A stretch of DNA of 64,000 nucleotides. It comes from an uncultured Phycisphaeraceae bacterium (GTDB lineage: Bacteria > Planctomycetota > Phycisphaerae > Phycisphaerales > UBA1924). Positions within the stretch are counted from its first letter, which is position 1, and each line of letters opens with the position of its first letter. Both the position numbers and the translations under genes were made by a program. The notes under the pieces were generated by a model. The model saw only the letters and a list, made by a program, of their open reading frames with translations, made no database searches and had not been told where the DNA came from. The stretch lies in the NCBI GenBank assembly GCA_937899905.1, contig CALCCF010000025.1, positions 1 to 64,000 on the forward strand, given 5' to 3'. Shown here one piece after another: positions 42,164 to 51,105 of the stretch.

Positions 42164-43152
42164 GACGCCGCTTCCGCGGGTCGATCTTGCCGGGCGACAT
42201 CGACCATCGACACGAGGCTCGTCAGCTTCGTCCCCGAGCGGAGCAATGCGCGAGCGATGCGGGTGCAGTCGATCATCACGCCGATCATGCCCATGGTGAG
42301 GAGCGCCGAGAACAGCGCGACGATGGTAACGCCGGCGATGCCGAGCAACTGGCCGAGGGCACTATCCATCTCGACGGCGGTAAGCCGGGCGATATCACCG
42401 AGTATCCCGAGTATCGCACAGCCGGCTACGGCGTACATCGTTTGCCGGTCGGCGCGACCCGTACGCAGAATCGCGGAGCGTGCGGCGAGCTCGCGTGCGT
42501 TCGAGCGGAGCAGCAGGACGATGCCCGTGATGAGCGAGAGTTCGACTGCTCGCACGAGTACGCGGTTGGCATCGGGGTATCGACCGAAGTACACGCTCGC
42601 GAGACCGACATCGACCTTGCCGTGCAGGATGAAGTACGCGACGGTCAGCGGTACGTAGAGCAACACGCCCGCAAACGCCAACTTCGAACCACGAGCGCTC
42701 ATGTGTTGAGCCGGGCGCACGAGTGCGAACGCGCCGACTCCCGAGACTACAACCCCCAGGCTGCCGATGACCGCGAGCGCGTACTCGCCGTCATCGCCGA
42801 TCAGGTAGGGCGCGTTGTTGAGCGCGGGGAGTTCCGCCGCACGTTGCAGCCAGGCGCACAGCGCCGCGAGGAGTGAGCCGAGCGCCCACGCCAGCAGGCC
42901 GATCGCGACCGCGCGTGGCCTGCGAATCGGCTCGAACTCTTGCGCCCTCGGATCGACGATCGCCAGGATGCTCGTGGCAATGCGCAAGCCGCACTCGGGG
43001 CAGCGGTCGAGCACGCTCAGGCCGCGCAGATCGTACGAGCACGCTGCACACCGCAGACGCTCGGTCAGCGTGGCCGCGATGATCGGCTCGGCGGCATCGC
43101 CCGGCACGGGCCGGCTTCCACCATCGGGCGCAGGCGTGTCGGGTCGCGTCAC
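42160..43152 (-). CDS. Multi-pass membrane protein with N-terminal zinc ribbon
   Basis: I take GTG 43152 as the start (330 residues); it overlaps the upstream stop as GTGA. The N-terminus holds a zinc ribbon, LRCAACSYDLRGLSVLDRCP then ECG (about 34-57), followed by about seven hydrophobic helices from residue 80 to 310. The same ribbon type is C-terminal in the 5428-6156 protein. No transport or enzyme motif is seen. It sits between an AtpZ/AtpI-like protein and a metallopeptidase in one coupled operon. Confidence 0.7.
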   Translation of the reverse strand: MTRPDTPAPDGGSRPVPGDAAEPIIAATLTERLRCAACSYDLRGLSVLDRCPECGLRIATSILAIVDPRAQEFEPIRRPRAVAIGLLAWALGSLLAALCAWLQRAAELPALNNAPYLIGDDGEYALAVIGSLGVVVSGVGAFALVRPAQHMSARGSKLAFAGVLLYVPLTVAYFILHGKVDVGLASVYFGRYPDANRVLVRAVELSLITGIVLLLRSNARELAARSAILRTGRADRQTMYAVAGCAILGILGDIARLTAVEMDSALGQLLGIAGVTIVALFSALLTMGMIGVMIDCTRIARALLRSGTKLTSLVSMVDVARQDRPAEAAS

Positions 43153-43388
43153 CGCTTCGGCCCCCGGTTCAGACGCATGGCCGTGCGCAGGAAGGCGACG
43201 AACCCGCCCACGATGCCCACCACGAGAAAGATGATAAGGAACCACGGGCTCGTGCCGGCGAAGTGGTCGATGCCGAATCCGATGAGCACGCACGTGACGG
43301 CTGTGCCGGCGAAGTCGAGCCCGGCCGACCATCCGCCCATGTTCTGGCGCCACTGGGCAACCTTCGGCGTGCGATCGGGATCGGCCAC
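43149..43388 (-). CDS. AtpZ/AtpI-like small membrane protein
   Basis: This 79-residue protein starts at GTG, with AGGAAT upstream. It has two hydrophobic helices (about 24-42 and 47-66, PWFLIIFLVVGIVGGFVAF). The layout and the phrase GIDHFAGTSPWFLIIFLVVG match the AtpZ/AtpI (F0F1-ATPase assembly, DUF-type) family. These genes normally begin ATP synthase operons; here it lies downstream of alaS with no atp genes. Confidence 0.75.
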   Translation of the reverse strand: MADPDRTPKVAQWRQNMGGWSAGLDFAGTAVTCVLIGFGIDHFAGTSPWFLIIFLVVGIVGGFVAFLRTAMRLNRGPKR

Positions 43389-43404
43389 GGGGTATTCCTA
43401 GGCC

Positions 43405-46308
43405 CTATGCCATCGACGCGAGCGCCACCTCCTGGGCCTTGTCGGCCGCGGCCTTGATGTGCCCGCCCTCGGGCCCGCCGCCCTGGGCCTGGTTGGGCCG
43501 GCCGCCGCCCTTGCCGCCAACCACCGGCGCCACCGCCTTGATCCAGTCTCCGGCCTTCAAGCCCCGATCGATGGCAACTTGGGGGACGTCGGCAAGCAGG
43601 GCGACCTTGTCCTCGGGATCCAGGCTCAGCAGCATCACCGGCGAGTCTGGCAACGCCTTGCGCACCTCGCCCATGGCCGACTGCATCGCGCCGCGATCGC
43701 CCACCGCGTCGATGATCGCCACGAGCGGGTTGCCGTCGCCTGTGCTCTCGGCGAGCGACTTGGCCTGCTCGATGGCGACCTTGGTCGCCGCCTTGGCCAT
43801 CGCCTTGCGCGCCTGCTTGGCACGCTCTTGCAGCTCGCCGAGCGAACGGCGCAGCTCGTCCTTGCGCGCAACCGAGATCGTCGCCTCATCGATCGTGCGC
43901 GACAGCCGCGCGACCTCGGCGGGCAGTTCCTCATCCCCCTTGCTCGCGGCTTGCTTGAGTTGGGCCGCGATTGCCTCGGCTGCCGCGATTGCCTCGCGAG
44001 CCTCGCTGCGCGTCACCGCCACGATTCGGCGGATGCCCTTGGCCACGCCCTCCTCATGCACGATCTCGAACGCCTCGGCCTGCCCGGTCGACGCGAGGTG
44101 CGTGCCGCCGCAGAGCTCGATCGAGTGCGAGCGCCATTGGCCGTTTGCCGGGTCGCTGACCATGTCGCCGATGGGCGCGCCGACCGAGACAACGCGTACG
44201 GGGTTCGGGTACTTCTCGCCGAACACCGCGCGCAGACCATTGATCGCGAGCGCCTCGGCCTGGGGCACCAAGTCGGCGTACACCGCCTGGTCCTGGGCGA
44301 TCGACTCGCGGACGATGGCCTCGATCTTGCCAAGGTCTTCGGGCGAGATCGGGCCGCTGGCGTCGAAGTCGAACCGCAGGCGATCGGGCGCGACCATCGA
44401 GCCGCGCTGCTCGGGCGGTGTGTCCCCGCCGACCACCTCACGCAGCCCGAAGTTGAACAGGTGCGTGCAGGTGTGGTTCGCCGCGAGAGAGAGTCGTCGC
44501 TCGCTGTCGAGGTTCAGCGTGACCTCGTCGCCCACGCGCAGCTCGCCGCGCACCATCCGCCCGGTGTGCAGCACGTACCCGCCGAAGGCCTTGGCGCCCT
44601 CGACGCGGAACTCGCCGCCGTGGTGCGGGTCGTGGGCGCTGGTGCGGGCCTCCTTGCTGACGAACATCCGCCCGTGGTCGGCCTGCTGGCCGCCCGCCTC
44701 GGCGTAGAAGTTGGTTGTGTCGAGCACGACGCCGATCGAATCCGCCCGGCCGCTGGCCTCGGCGTGCTCGTCCATGTCTCGCCCGTTCCAGATCGCCTTC
44801 ACGCGTCCGCGCACCTCACGGCCGTGATACTTGTCGACGTCCTCGGTCGGCTTGACGTGCAGATTCTGCAACCGGCTGATCGCGTCGGCGTCGAGGACCA
44901 ACTCGCCGCGCGCTCCGGCCTTCGCGCCCGCGCGAGATTGCTCCCGCTGCTCGGCCATCGCGGCGTGGAAACCCTCAACATCAACCGTCAGCCCACGCTC
45001 CTCGGCCATGACCTGCGTGAGGTCGAGCGGGAAGCCGTAGGTGTCGTAGAGCTGGAAGGCGTCGGCACCGGAAATCACCTTGCCATCGCTCGGCACCGCA
45101 TCTTCAAAGAGCTTGATACCGCGCTCCATCGTCCGCCCGAAGCTCTCCTCCTCCTCGCGGATGATGCCCGCCACGCGACCCGGGTTCTTCTTTAGTTCCG
45201 GGAACGCGTCGCAGTAGTGCTCGACGATTACGGGCACCAGCTCGCTCAAGAACCCCGGCTTCGCGCCCAGCTTCTGCCAGCCCATGCGCACGGCTCGGCG
45301 CAGCACGCGGCGCAGCACGTAGCCACGACCCTCGTTGCCCGGCACCGCCCCATCGGTGAGCGCGAATGTCAACGCACGCGCATGGTCGGCCACGACGCGG
45401 TACGCGAAGTCGATCTGCCCCTCGTCCTCGGCTCCCAGCTTCCCGTTGTACCGCCGCGTGCCGGTCATGGCAGAGATCGCGTCGAAGATCGGCGTAAACA
45501 GGTCGGTGTCGTAGTTGCTTGGCTTGTCCTGCAAGACGCTCAGCACGCGCTCCAGGCCCATGCCCGTGTCGACGTGCTTGGCAGGCAGTTCCTTCAGCGA
45601 GCCGTCCTGCTGGCGGTCGTACTGGATGAACACCAGGTTCCAGATCTCGATGACCTCGGGGTCGTCCGCGTTGACCAGCTCACTCGCGTCGCGCCCGCCA
45701 ACCCGGTCGAAGTGGATCTCGCTGCAAGGCCCGCAAGGCCCGGTCTCGCCCATCTCCCAGAAGTTGTCCTTGGTGCCGAAGGGCAGCACACGCTCGGGCG
45801 GCAGGTATCGCAGCCAGAGCTCCTTGGCCTCGTCGTCGGCGGGCAGGCCCAGCTTCTCGTCGCCGCCAAAGTAGCTGGCGTACATGCGGTCCTCGGGTAG
45901 GCCCCAGACCTTGGTCAGCAGCGTCCAGGCCCACTCGATGGCCTCGGCCTTGAAGTAATCGCCGAAGGACCAGTTGCCGAGCATCTCAAAGAACGTGTGG
46001 TGGTAGGTGTCCTTGCCTACGTCCTCCAGGTCGTTGTGCTTGCCGCCCGCGCGGATGCACTTCTGGCTGTTGGCTGCGCGCGTGAGCTTGCCCAGGTCGC
46101 TGCTCGGGTCGGCCTGCCCGAGGAACAGCGGCTTGAACTGGTTCATCCCCGCGTTGGTGAACAGCAGGGTTGGGTCATCGACGGGCACCACCGGACTCGA
46201 CACCACGAAGGGGTGGGGGGCCGAGCCGAGCTGCTTGAAGAACTCGATGAAGGAGGCACGCACGGAGGCGCCCGTCCAGGTCGTCTTGTCGGGAGTGGTG
46301 GCGGACAC
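43405..46308 (-). CDS. alaS: Alanyl-tRNA synthetase
   Basis: I start at GTG 46308 (967 residues), since similarity begins at WTGASVRASFIEFFKQLG right after it; a longer open frame upstream has no family similarity. The catalytic class II core has FTNAGMNQFKPLFLG, YHHTFFEMLGNWSFGDYF and GYVLRRVLRRAVRMGWQ. The editing domain has NHTCTHLFNFGL (HxxxH) and CGGTH. The C-terminal DHHA1-type region (MLLSLDPEDKVALLA, GGKGGGRPNQAQGGG) completes it. It is about 90 residues longer than E. coli AlaS, due to inserts. It charges tRNA-Ala and hydrolyses mis-charged Ser/Gly. Confidence 0.96.
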   Translation of the reverse strand: MSATTPDKTTWTGASVRASFIEFFKQLGSAPHPFVVSSPVVPVDDPTLLFTNAGMNQFKPLFLGQADPSSDLGKLTRAANSQKCIRAGGKHNDLEDVGKDTYHHTFFEMLGNWSFGDYFKAEAIEWAWTLLTKVWGLPEDRMYASYFGGDEKLGLPADDEAKELWLRYLPPERVLPFGTKDNFWEMGETGPCGPCSEIHFDRVGGRDASELVNADDPEVIEIWNLVFIQYDRQQDGSLKELPAKHVDTGMGLERVLSVLQDKPSNYDTDLFTPIFDAISAMTGTRRYNGKLGAEDEGQIDFAYRVVADHARALTFALTDGAVPGNEGRGYVLRRVLRRAVRMGWQKLGAKPGFLSELVPVIVEHYCDAFPELKKNPGRVAGIIREEEESFGRTMERGIKLFEDAVPSDGKVISGADAFQLYDTYGFPLDLTQVMAEERGLTVDVEGFHAAMAEQREQSRAGAKAGARGELVLDADAISRLQNLHVKPTEDVDKYHGREVRGRVKAIWNGRDMDEHAEASGRADSIGVVLDTTNFYAEAGGQQADHGRMFVSKEARTSAHDPHHGGEFRVEGAKAFGGYVLHTGRMVRGELRVGDEVTLNLDSERRLSLAANHTCTHLFNFGLREVVGGDTPPEQRGSMVAPDRLRFDFDASGPISPEDLGKIEAIVRESIAQDQAVYADLVPQAEALAINGLRAVFGEKYPNPVRVVSVGAPIGDMVSDPANGQWRSHSIELCGGTHLASTGQAEAFEIVHEEGVAKGIRRIVAVTRSEAREAIAAAEAIAAQLKQAASKGDEELPAEVARLSRTIDEATISVARKDELRRSLGELQERAKQARKAMAKAATKVAIEQAKSLAESTGDGNPLVAIIDAVGDRGAMQSAMGEVRKALPDSPVMLLSLDPEDKVALLADVPQVAIDRGLKAGDWIKAVAPVVGGKGGGRPNQAQGGGPEGGHIKAAADKAQEVALASMA

Positions 46309-46376
46309 GTGGGGCTCGTTTCGCAGGGTGTTGGTTCGCAAGGGGATGCGTGAAAATCGGGACGCGAGAGCGATTG

Positions 46377-46634
46377 TTAGCCCGCCGAGTGGGGCGGCCG
46401 TTCGTCCTCGATCGTCCGAGGGCCATCCAGATCGGGCTCGGCCTGCACCAGCGACCCCAGCCGCATCTCGATCGCCTCGAGCCGCTTCTCGAGTGCCATG
46501 ACCCGACGAACGGCCTCGTCGGCGATCTCGCGGACCTCGCCGGCCGATTGCTCGCCGAAGAGCGCCGCCTCTTCGAGCGTCGTCAGGCGTCGCTCGGTCT
46601 GGTCGTTGTGATCCGGCGGTGTGGGGTCGGGCAT
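46377..46634 (-). CDS. SlyX-like short coiled-coil protein
   Basis: This 85-residue protein starts at ATG 46634, with TGGAGG ahead. It is mostly one long helix (ERRLTTLEEAALFGEQSAGE, VMALEKRLEAIEMRLGSL) with heptads and a Pro-rich tail. Family marks resemble SlyX (RLxxLExxxxFxExxxxxL) but are weak. It lies just upstream of alaS on the same strand and divergent from the PagL-like gene. Confidence 0.6.
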   Translation of the reverse strand: MPDPTPPDHNDQTERRLTTLEEAALFGEQSAGEVREIADEAVRRVMALEKRLEAIEMRLGSLVQAEPDLDGPRTIEDERPPHSAG

Positions 46635-46701
46635 GCTGGCCTCCAGTCTCGCGGACCCGCGCCATCCACGTGAGCGGGCGTCCGGTGGTATCCTTGACGC
46701 C

Positions 46702-47361
46702 ATGCGGCTGCGAGCGAAGACACCCACGAGAACCCCATGGCTGGCGGCCCTCGCCCTGGCATGCGGAACTGCCGCGGCTTCTGCTCAGGATGGGGCAACG
46801 TCCGGCCGCCCGACCTTCATCCACGAGCCCTGGAGCGCCCAGGCCGACGCGGCAGCCGACGGCGACGGCCCGGAGGAGGTCGAGCCTCGGTTCGGCGAGG
46901 AGGGCTTCGATAGCTGGGTTGTGGGCTTCTCGACGGCCACGGATGCCAAGGCCTTCGACCAAGGCTTCACGTTCAGCTACAACCGCTTCATCGTGGACGA
47001 CATCGAGTGGCTGCTCGAGGCCGGCCTGTGGAACTTCTATGAGCAGGGCGGAGAGTCGGCATTCGGCCTTAGCGCGGGCATCGGATTCCGGTGGCACTTC
47101 GTTTGTCGCGAGCGATGGTCGATCTTCGCCGACGCGGGCATCAGCCTGCTGGGCACGACCGATACCGTGCCGGCCGGGGGCACCGGGTTCAACTTCATGC
47201 CGCGTGCCGGCGTGGGTTTCACGCACCAGATCGACGAGAACATCCGTCTCATCGGCGGCCTGCGCTGGCACCACATCTCGAACGCGAGGACCCGCGGCGA
47301 TGACCGAAATCCGTCGAGGGACTCCGTCCTGATCTACCTCGGTGTGGTGATCCCGTTCTAG
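46702..47361 (+). CDS. PagL-like outer-membrane lipid A deacylase (acyloxyacyl hydrolase family)
   Basis: This 219-residue protein starts at ATG 46702. A signal peptide ends near ASAQ (29). The mature part is an amphipathic beta-strand protein with alternating strands and a terminal aromatic residue (VVIPF), as in outer-membrane barrels. Near the end RWHHISNARTRG (His190/191, Ser193, Asn194) matches the PagL HxSN catalytic motif. PagL removes the 3-O acyl chain from lipid A. The assignment is good for family, less so for activity, because the catalytic Glu is unclear. Confidence 0.75.
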   Translation: MRLRAKTPTRTPWLAALALACGTAAASAQDGATSGRPTFIHEPWSAQADAAADGDGPEEVEPRFGEEGFDSWVVGFSTATDAKAFDQGFTFSYNRFIVDDIEWLLEAGLWNFYEQGGESAFGLSAGIGFRWHFVCRERWSIFADAGISLLGTTDTVPAGGTGFNFMPRAGVGFTHQIDENIRLIGGLRWHHISNARTRGDDRNPSRDSVLIYLGVVIPF

Positions 47362-47389
47362 ATCGTGCTGCGTCGATGGCCGGTGCGGC

Positions 47390-48349
47390 CTAGCTGGCTG
47401 CGGCGAGCTTCGGGCCGTCCTTGCCGACCTTGGTGACCACCACGCGGTTGCGGCCGCCTTCCTTGGCTCGGTACAGGGCCGCATCGGCCTGCGCGAGCCA
47501 GTGCTCGGGCGCGAGCCCGGTGGCGCCCTCCGAGCCGCACACACCGATGGAGACGGTGATCTTGCGATCGGGGTGGGAAGGCCAGTGACGCTCCGCGATG
47601 CTCTCGCGGATGCGGTCACAGAGCGCTTGCGCCTTGTCTGGAGTTGTCTCCGGCATGAGCACAGCGAATTCCTCGCCCCCGTAGCGGCACGCCACATCGG
47701 CGTTTCGCACCGCGCCCGAGATTAGTTCGGCGGCGCCTTGCAGGGCGGCATCGCCGGCCGGGTGCCCGTAGTTGTCGTTGATGCTCTTGAAGTGGTCCAG
47801 ATCGAAGAGTGCCACTGAGAAGGGGCGATCGCTCCGCTCCGCCGAGGAGATGAGCTGATCCATCCGCTCGTCGAGATGGCTGCGATTCCAAAGGCCCGTG
47901 AGTCCATCGAGCTGCGCCCGCTCGTTGAGCATGCGGACCAAGCGGTGGATACGCAGGGCCGAGCGCATGCGAGCACGCAGTTCCGAGAGGTCGAACGGCT
48001 TGGTGATGTAGTCCATCGCGCCGAGGCCGAAGGCCATGACCTTGTCCTGGGACTCTTGCTGCCCCGAGAGCACGATGATCGGGATGTGCGTGGTAGCTTC
48101 CTTCTCGCCTAAATCGCGGAGCACCTCGAACCCATCCATGCCGGGCATGCCAAGATCGAGCAGCACGGTGGCGACGTCGTTGGCGTAGATGAACTCGAGC
48201 GCTTCCGAGCCCGAGGTCGCGTGCCGCAGGTCGACGGGCTCGTCGCGCAAACGCGCCTTGAGCAGCCGGTGCACGAGCGGCGAATCATCCACGACCAGCA
48301 CGATGGGTCGCGACGGCGTGGTAGCGGGTTGTGCGCCGGTGTCGCTCAC
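47390..48349 (-). CDS. PleD-like response regulator with GGDEF diguanylate cyclase domain
   Basis: This 319-residue protein starts at GTG, with GGAG ahead. The receiver domain (14-130) has the acidic pair VVDDS, phospho-acceptor Asp65 (LLDLGMPGMDGF) and Lys in YITKPFD. The GGDEF domain (about 145-305) has LDGLTGLWNR, DLDHFKSINDNYGH and the active-site GGEEF at 224-228. The inhibitory I-site RNAD (215-218) lies five residues before it, so product feedback by c-di-GMP is expected. It probably makes c-di-GMP when phosphorylated. The Hpt protein gene is upstream on the same strand. Confidence 0.93.
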   Translation of the reverse strand: MSDTGAQPATTPSRPIVLVVDDSPLVHRLLKARLRDEPVDLRHATSGSEALEFIYANDVATVLLDLGMPGMDGFEVLRDLGEKEATTHIPIIVLSGQQESQDKVMAFGLGAMDYITKPFDLSELRARMRSALRIHRLVRMLNERAQLDGLTGLWNRSHLDERMDQLISSAERSDRPFSVALFDLDHFKSINDNYGHPAGDAALQGAAELISGAVRNADVACRYGGEEFAVLMPETTPDKAQALCDRIRESIAERHWPSHPDRKITVSIGVCGSEGATGLAPEHWLAQADAALYRAKEGGRNRVVVTKVGKDGPKLAAAS

Positions 48350-48382
48350 TGCAGGCTCCGTGTCGCTCGCTTCAAGACCGAG

Positions 48383-48736
48383 TCACGCCGCGGCGTGCGG
48401 GATGGACAACCGAACACGGTGACACGCCGAAAGCAACGGCGTAACGGCGGCGACCAGTGCGCCATGGTCGATTCGGGCGAGATTGCTCCCAAGGCTCCTG
48501 AGCGTGCGCTCCGTGGCCGCTGCGATCTCACCGAGCTGCTCGAACCCATACCCACCGGCCGCACCCTTCAACTGGTGGGCGAAGGTCTGGACCGCCTCAA
48601 GGTCCATGGAATCGAGCGCGCTCTGGAGTTCACCGATCCGATCGGGCATCTCTTCGACGAACAACGCGACGATCTCACCCATCTCGGGATCGTGCTCGAA
48701 CACGCTGAATAGGGCTTCTTCTCGCGAGCCGTCCAT
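48383..48736 (-). CDS. Histidine phosphotransfer (Hpt) domain protein
   Basis: This 117-residue protein starts at ATG 48736, with GGGAGG ahead. A single four-helix Hpt domain has the phospho-acceptor His54 in FAHQLKGAAGGYGF. It passes phosphoryl groups between a hybrid kinase and a response regulator. It sits 33 bases before the PleD-like gene, its likely partner. No hybrid kinase is seen nearby. Confidence 0.88.
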   Translation of the reverse strand: MDGSREEALFSVFEHDPEMGEIVALFVEEMPDRIGELQSALDSMDLEAVQTFAHQLKGAAGGYGFEQLGEIAAATERTLRSLGSNLARIDHGALVAAVTPLLSACHRVRLSIPHAAA

Positions 48737-48826
48737 CGACCGCCTCCCGAAGGGCTTCACTCCACCGAGCACATCGGCGGAATCTGAACCCCAATCAAGG
48801 GAAGCGGCCGGTATGCGAAGAAATAC

Positions 48827-50173
48827 TCATTCTGAGACTGAGAACATTTCTCGCAACAGGCCCACTTCGAGCCTCGAGCGGACGGCCAACAGACCGATAA
48901 AAAGTGCCGTGTTCGCCGACCAGAGCCGGATCGAGGACCGATCACCCATGAATCGGAATCCCCGGGCGGACACGGGACTCCCCGGGCTGGCGACTCCGAT
49001 CCAGACGGTGCCGACCGGCTTCTCGGACGTACCGCCGCCCGGGCCGGCGATGCCTGTGACCGATAGGGCGATGTCGGCTCCAGAGCGTTGTCGCGCACCC
49101 GATGCCATCGCCATCGCGACCTGCCCGCTCACCGCCCCGTGCGAGAGAAGGTCGGCTTCGGACACGCCGAGCTCCCGCGACTTCATGCCATTGCTGTAGG
49201 TCACCCACCCGCCGGCGTAGGCGGCCGAGCTGCCCGCCTCGGCGGTGATCAGCTGGCCGATCAGCCCGCCCGTGCACGACTCTGCGGTGGCAAGCGAGAG
49301 CCCGGCCGCCTCGGCCTCTCGCAGAAGCGTGCCTGCCAGCGTCTCTTGCCGCCGGCTGACCACGTACCCGTCTGCCACCGAATCAATCTTGGCCAGCGCT
49401 TCCTCAACGGCTGCCTGTGGCTCTCGGGACTCGTATGGGCCTGCGACGGGCCGTGTGGGTTCGACGCGTACGCGGCAGGTCACCATGCCCGACGAGGCCG
49501 TCGTGCCCACGGCCGGGTTGTTCTCTCGATGCATCAGGTCGGCGATGCGGGTGGCCAACTCGCTCTCACCAAGTCCAAAGACCTGCGAAACGCGTAGGTC
49601 CGCGGCCTGGACGCCCGGTAGTCCTTCGAGAATCGGCGAGATGTCTCGCTCGAACATGGGTCGCATCTCTCGAGGTGGCCCCGGCAGGCACGCGATCAGG
49701 CGTGGCGAACCATCGATCTCGAACCGTGCGAGAAGCCCCGGGGCGGTGCCATGGTCATTCGGTATCGCCGCCGCGCCCCGAGGACGCATCGCTTGCGTGC
49801 GATTGGCATCGTTCATGGATCGGCCAATCTTCTCGAAGAAGGCCTGGATGTCTCGGAGCGCCGAATCATCCTCGATCAAGGGATGGACCTCGCCGGTAAG
49901 CGTGGCAAGCGCATCGGACAGACCTTCTCGCGTCAGGTCGTCGGCGGTGGGGCCCAGTCCGCCGCCGACGATGAGCACGTGCGCGTCCCCGAGCAAGCGC
50001 ACCATCGCGGAGGCGATGACCTCGCGATCGTCGGGCACGGTCCGATGCTCCAGGACCCGCAGGCCCGCAAGGCCGAGCCGATCGGCAAGCCACTGCGAGT
50101 TGGTGTCGAGCTTTTCGCCCAGCACCAGTTCATCACCGATCGCAAGCAAGGCCGCCGCTGGTCGTGTCGCCAT
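48827..50173 (-). CDS. cinA: CinA-family protein (molybdopterin-binding plus nicotinamide-nucleotide amidase domain)
   Basis: This 448-residue protein starts at ATG 50173. The N-terminal MoCF/COG1058 domain has IGDELVLGEKLDTNSQWLAD and GGGLGPTADDLTREGL. The C-terminal domain (about 285-430) has ATAESCTGGLIGQLIT, the VTYSNGMKSRELGV block and VTGIAGPGGGTSEKPVGTVW. The family includes ADP-ribose pyrophosphatase and NMN deamidase activities in pyridine nucleotide salvage. The two domain parts are complete. Confidence 0.93.
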   Translation of the reverse strand: MATRPAAALLAIGDELVLGEKLDTNSQWLADRLGLAGLRVLEHRTVPDDREVIASAMVRLLGDAHVLIVGGGLGPTADDLTREGLSDALATLTGEVHPLIEDDSALRDIQAFFEKIGRSMNDANRTQAMRPRGAAAIPNDHGTAPGLLARFEIDGSPRLIACLPGPPREMRPMFERDISPILEGLPGVQAADLRVSQVFGLGESELATRIADLMHRENNPAVGTTASSGMVTCRVRVEPTRPVAGPYESREPQAAVEEALAKIDSVADGYVVSRRQETLAGTLLREAEAAGLSLATAESCTGGLIGQLITAEAGSSAAYAGGWVTYSNGMKSRELGVSEADLLSHGAVSGQVAMAMASGARQRSGADIALSVTGIAGPGGGTSEKPVGTVWIGVASPGSPVSARGFRFMGDRSSIRLWSANTALFIGLLAVRSRLEVGLLREMFSVSE

Positions 50174-50216
50174 CGCGCACGCTAGCGCCGCGCGCTCCCG
50201 CTCGGGCAAAGAGAAG

Positions 50217-50247
50217 ACGCGTGCGGGCGGAAAGCCTGCACGCGTCA
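50217..50247 (-). terminator. Rho-independent terminator after the PEP-CTERM-like gene
   Basis: A 13-bp stem (GACGCGTGCGGGC / GCCTGCACGCGTC, one G-T wobble) closes a 5-base GGAAA-side loop. Downstream on the minus strand comes TTCTCTTTG. It lies about 58 bases past the stop. Confidence 0.75.
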
Positions 50248-50304
50248 GAGAGATCTACCGAGTGCGGGGCACGAGTCCCCGCGTCTTGCCAGAGGCGCGA
50301 GCGA

Positions 50305-50985
50305 TTACATCTTGCGGCGGCGGATGGCGGCGACGCCAACCAGGCCGGCCAACGCAAGGGCACCAGCACCCGGGAGCGGGATGGCGGTGATGTACAGGAT
50401 GCTCTGACGGGGCGAGCCGGCGAGGGTGGTCAGGTTCAGGACGCGAACGCGGCCCACGCCCTGGGTCGTGCCCCAGACCGAATCAATCAGCGACTGCGCG
50501 GTGGCGTTCAGGTTCGCGAAGTTGGCGCCCGAAGCAGCCGCGGTCGCGGCATCGAAGTCCACGTCGCCGAGTTCTTCCTCGAGGTACCAGAACGCGTCCT
50601 GGATCGAGTTGTTGAAGTCGGCTTGGGTCTGCGAGCCGGTCGGGCCGAGGCTGCCGGCGATCCACTGGCGGTAGAGCTCCGCGGTCTCGCGGCTCAATGG
50701 ATCCGGGTTGCCACCGCCGAGACCGCCGCCAACGGCACCGGTGTCGATCGTGAAGTCGTAGGTCGTCTCGTCCAGGGCCTCGTTGTACTCGAGGCAGAAC
50801 GAACTGAACGGACCCAACGAGCCGGTGACGAGGAACTCGCCGCCGCGGTTGCTGGCGATCGCCATGGGCGCGCCGGGCAGCGGGTTATGACGGCCACCAG
50901 CGCCAAATTCGATGGTCACGGTTCCGGCAGAGACAGTCGCAGTGGCAGCCGCGACGGCGAGGCCGGCAATCAACGCCTTGGTCAT
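50305..50985 (-). CDS. Secreted protein with PEP-CTERM-like sorting signal
   Basis: This 226-residue protein starts at ATG 50985, with AGGGAG about 7 bases ahead. An N-terminal signal peptide (about 1-20, ATATVSAG) leads into a mature domain of about 175 residues. The C-terminus has the motif IPLPGAGALALAGLVG, then VAAIRRRKM: Pro-rich head, hydrophobic helix and basic tail. This is the tripartite layout that exosortases cut. The head is PLPGAG rather than PEP, as in many Phycisphaerae. It precedes an exosortase locus on the same strand, so it may be its substrate. The mature domain has no recognised fold. Confidence 0.8.
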   Translation of the reverse strand: MTKALIAGLAVAAATATVSAGTVTIEFGAGGRHNPLPGAPMAIASNRGGEFLVTGSLGPFSSFCLEYNEALDETTYDFTIDTGAVGGGLGGGNPDPLSRETAELYRQWIAGSLGPTGSQTQADFNNSIQDAFWYLEEELGDVDFDAATAAASGANFANLNATAQSLIDSVWGTTQGVGRVRVLNLTTLAGSPRQSILYITAIPLPGAGALALAGLVGVAAIRRRKM

Positions 50986-51058
50986 TTTTGATTCTCCCTC
51001 TGGAATTGGACCCAATCTCTCTCTCAAGAGGCTTCCGCAACGAGAAACCTCTCACCAA

Positions 51059-51088
51059 ACAATACCACAAGATCACACTCCAATGCAA
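51059..51088 (-). promoter_or_regulatory. Candidate promoter of the PEP-CTERM-like gene
   Basis: On the minus strand TTGCAT (51083-51088), an 18-base spacer and TATTGT (51059-51064) lie about 75 bases before the ATG, in a region of lower GC than its surroundings. The boxes match consensus in 4 of 6 positions each. Confidence 0.4.
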
Positions 51089-51105
51089 GCGCAAAGCCGG
51101 ACAAA

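Noticed and set aside
46309-47697. Upstream extension of the alaS frame to 47697
   Set aside because: It overlaps three other supported genes and has no synthetase similarity; alaS starts at GTG 46308.
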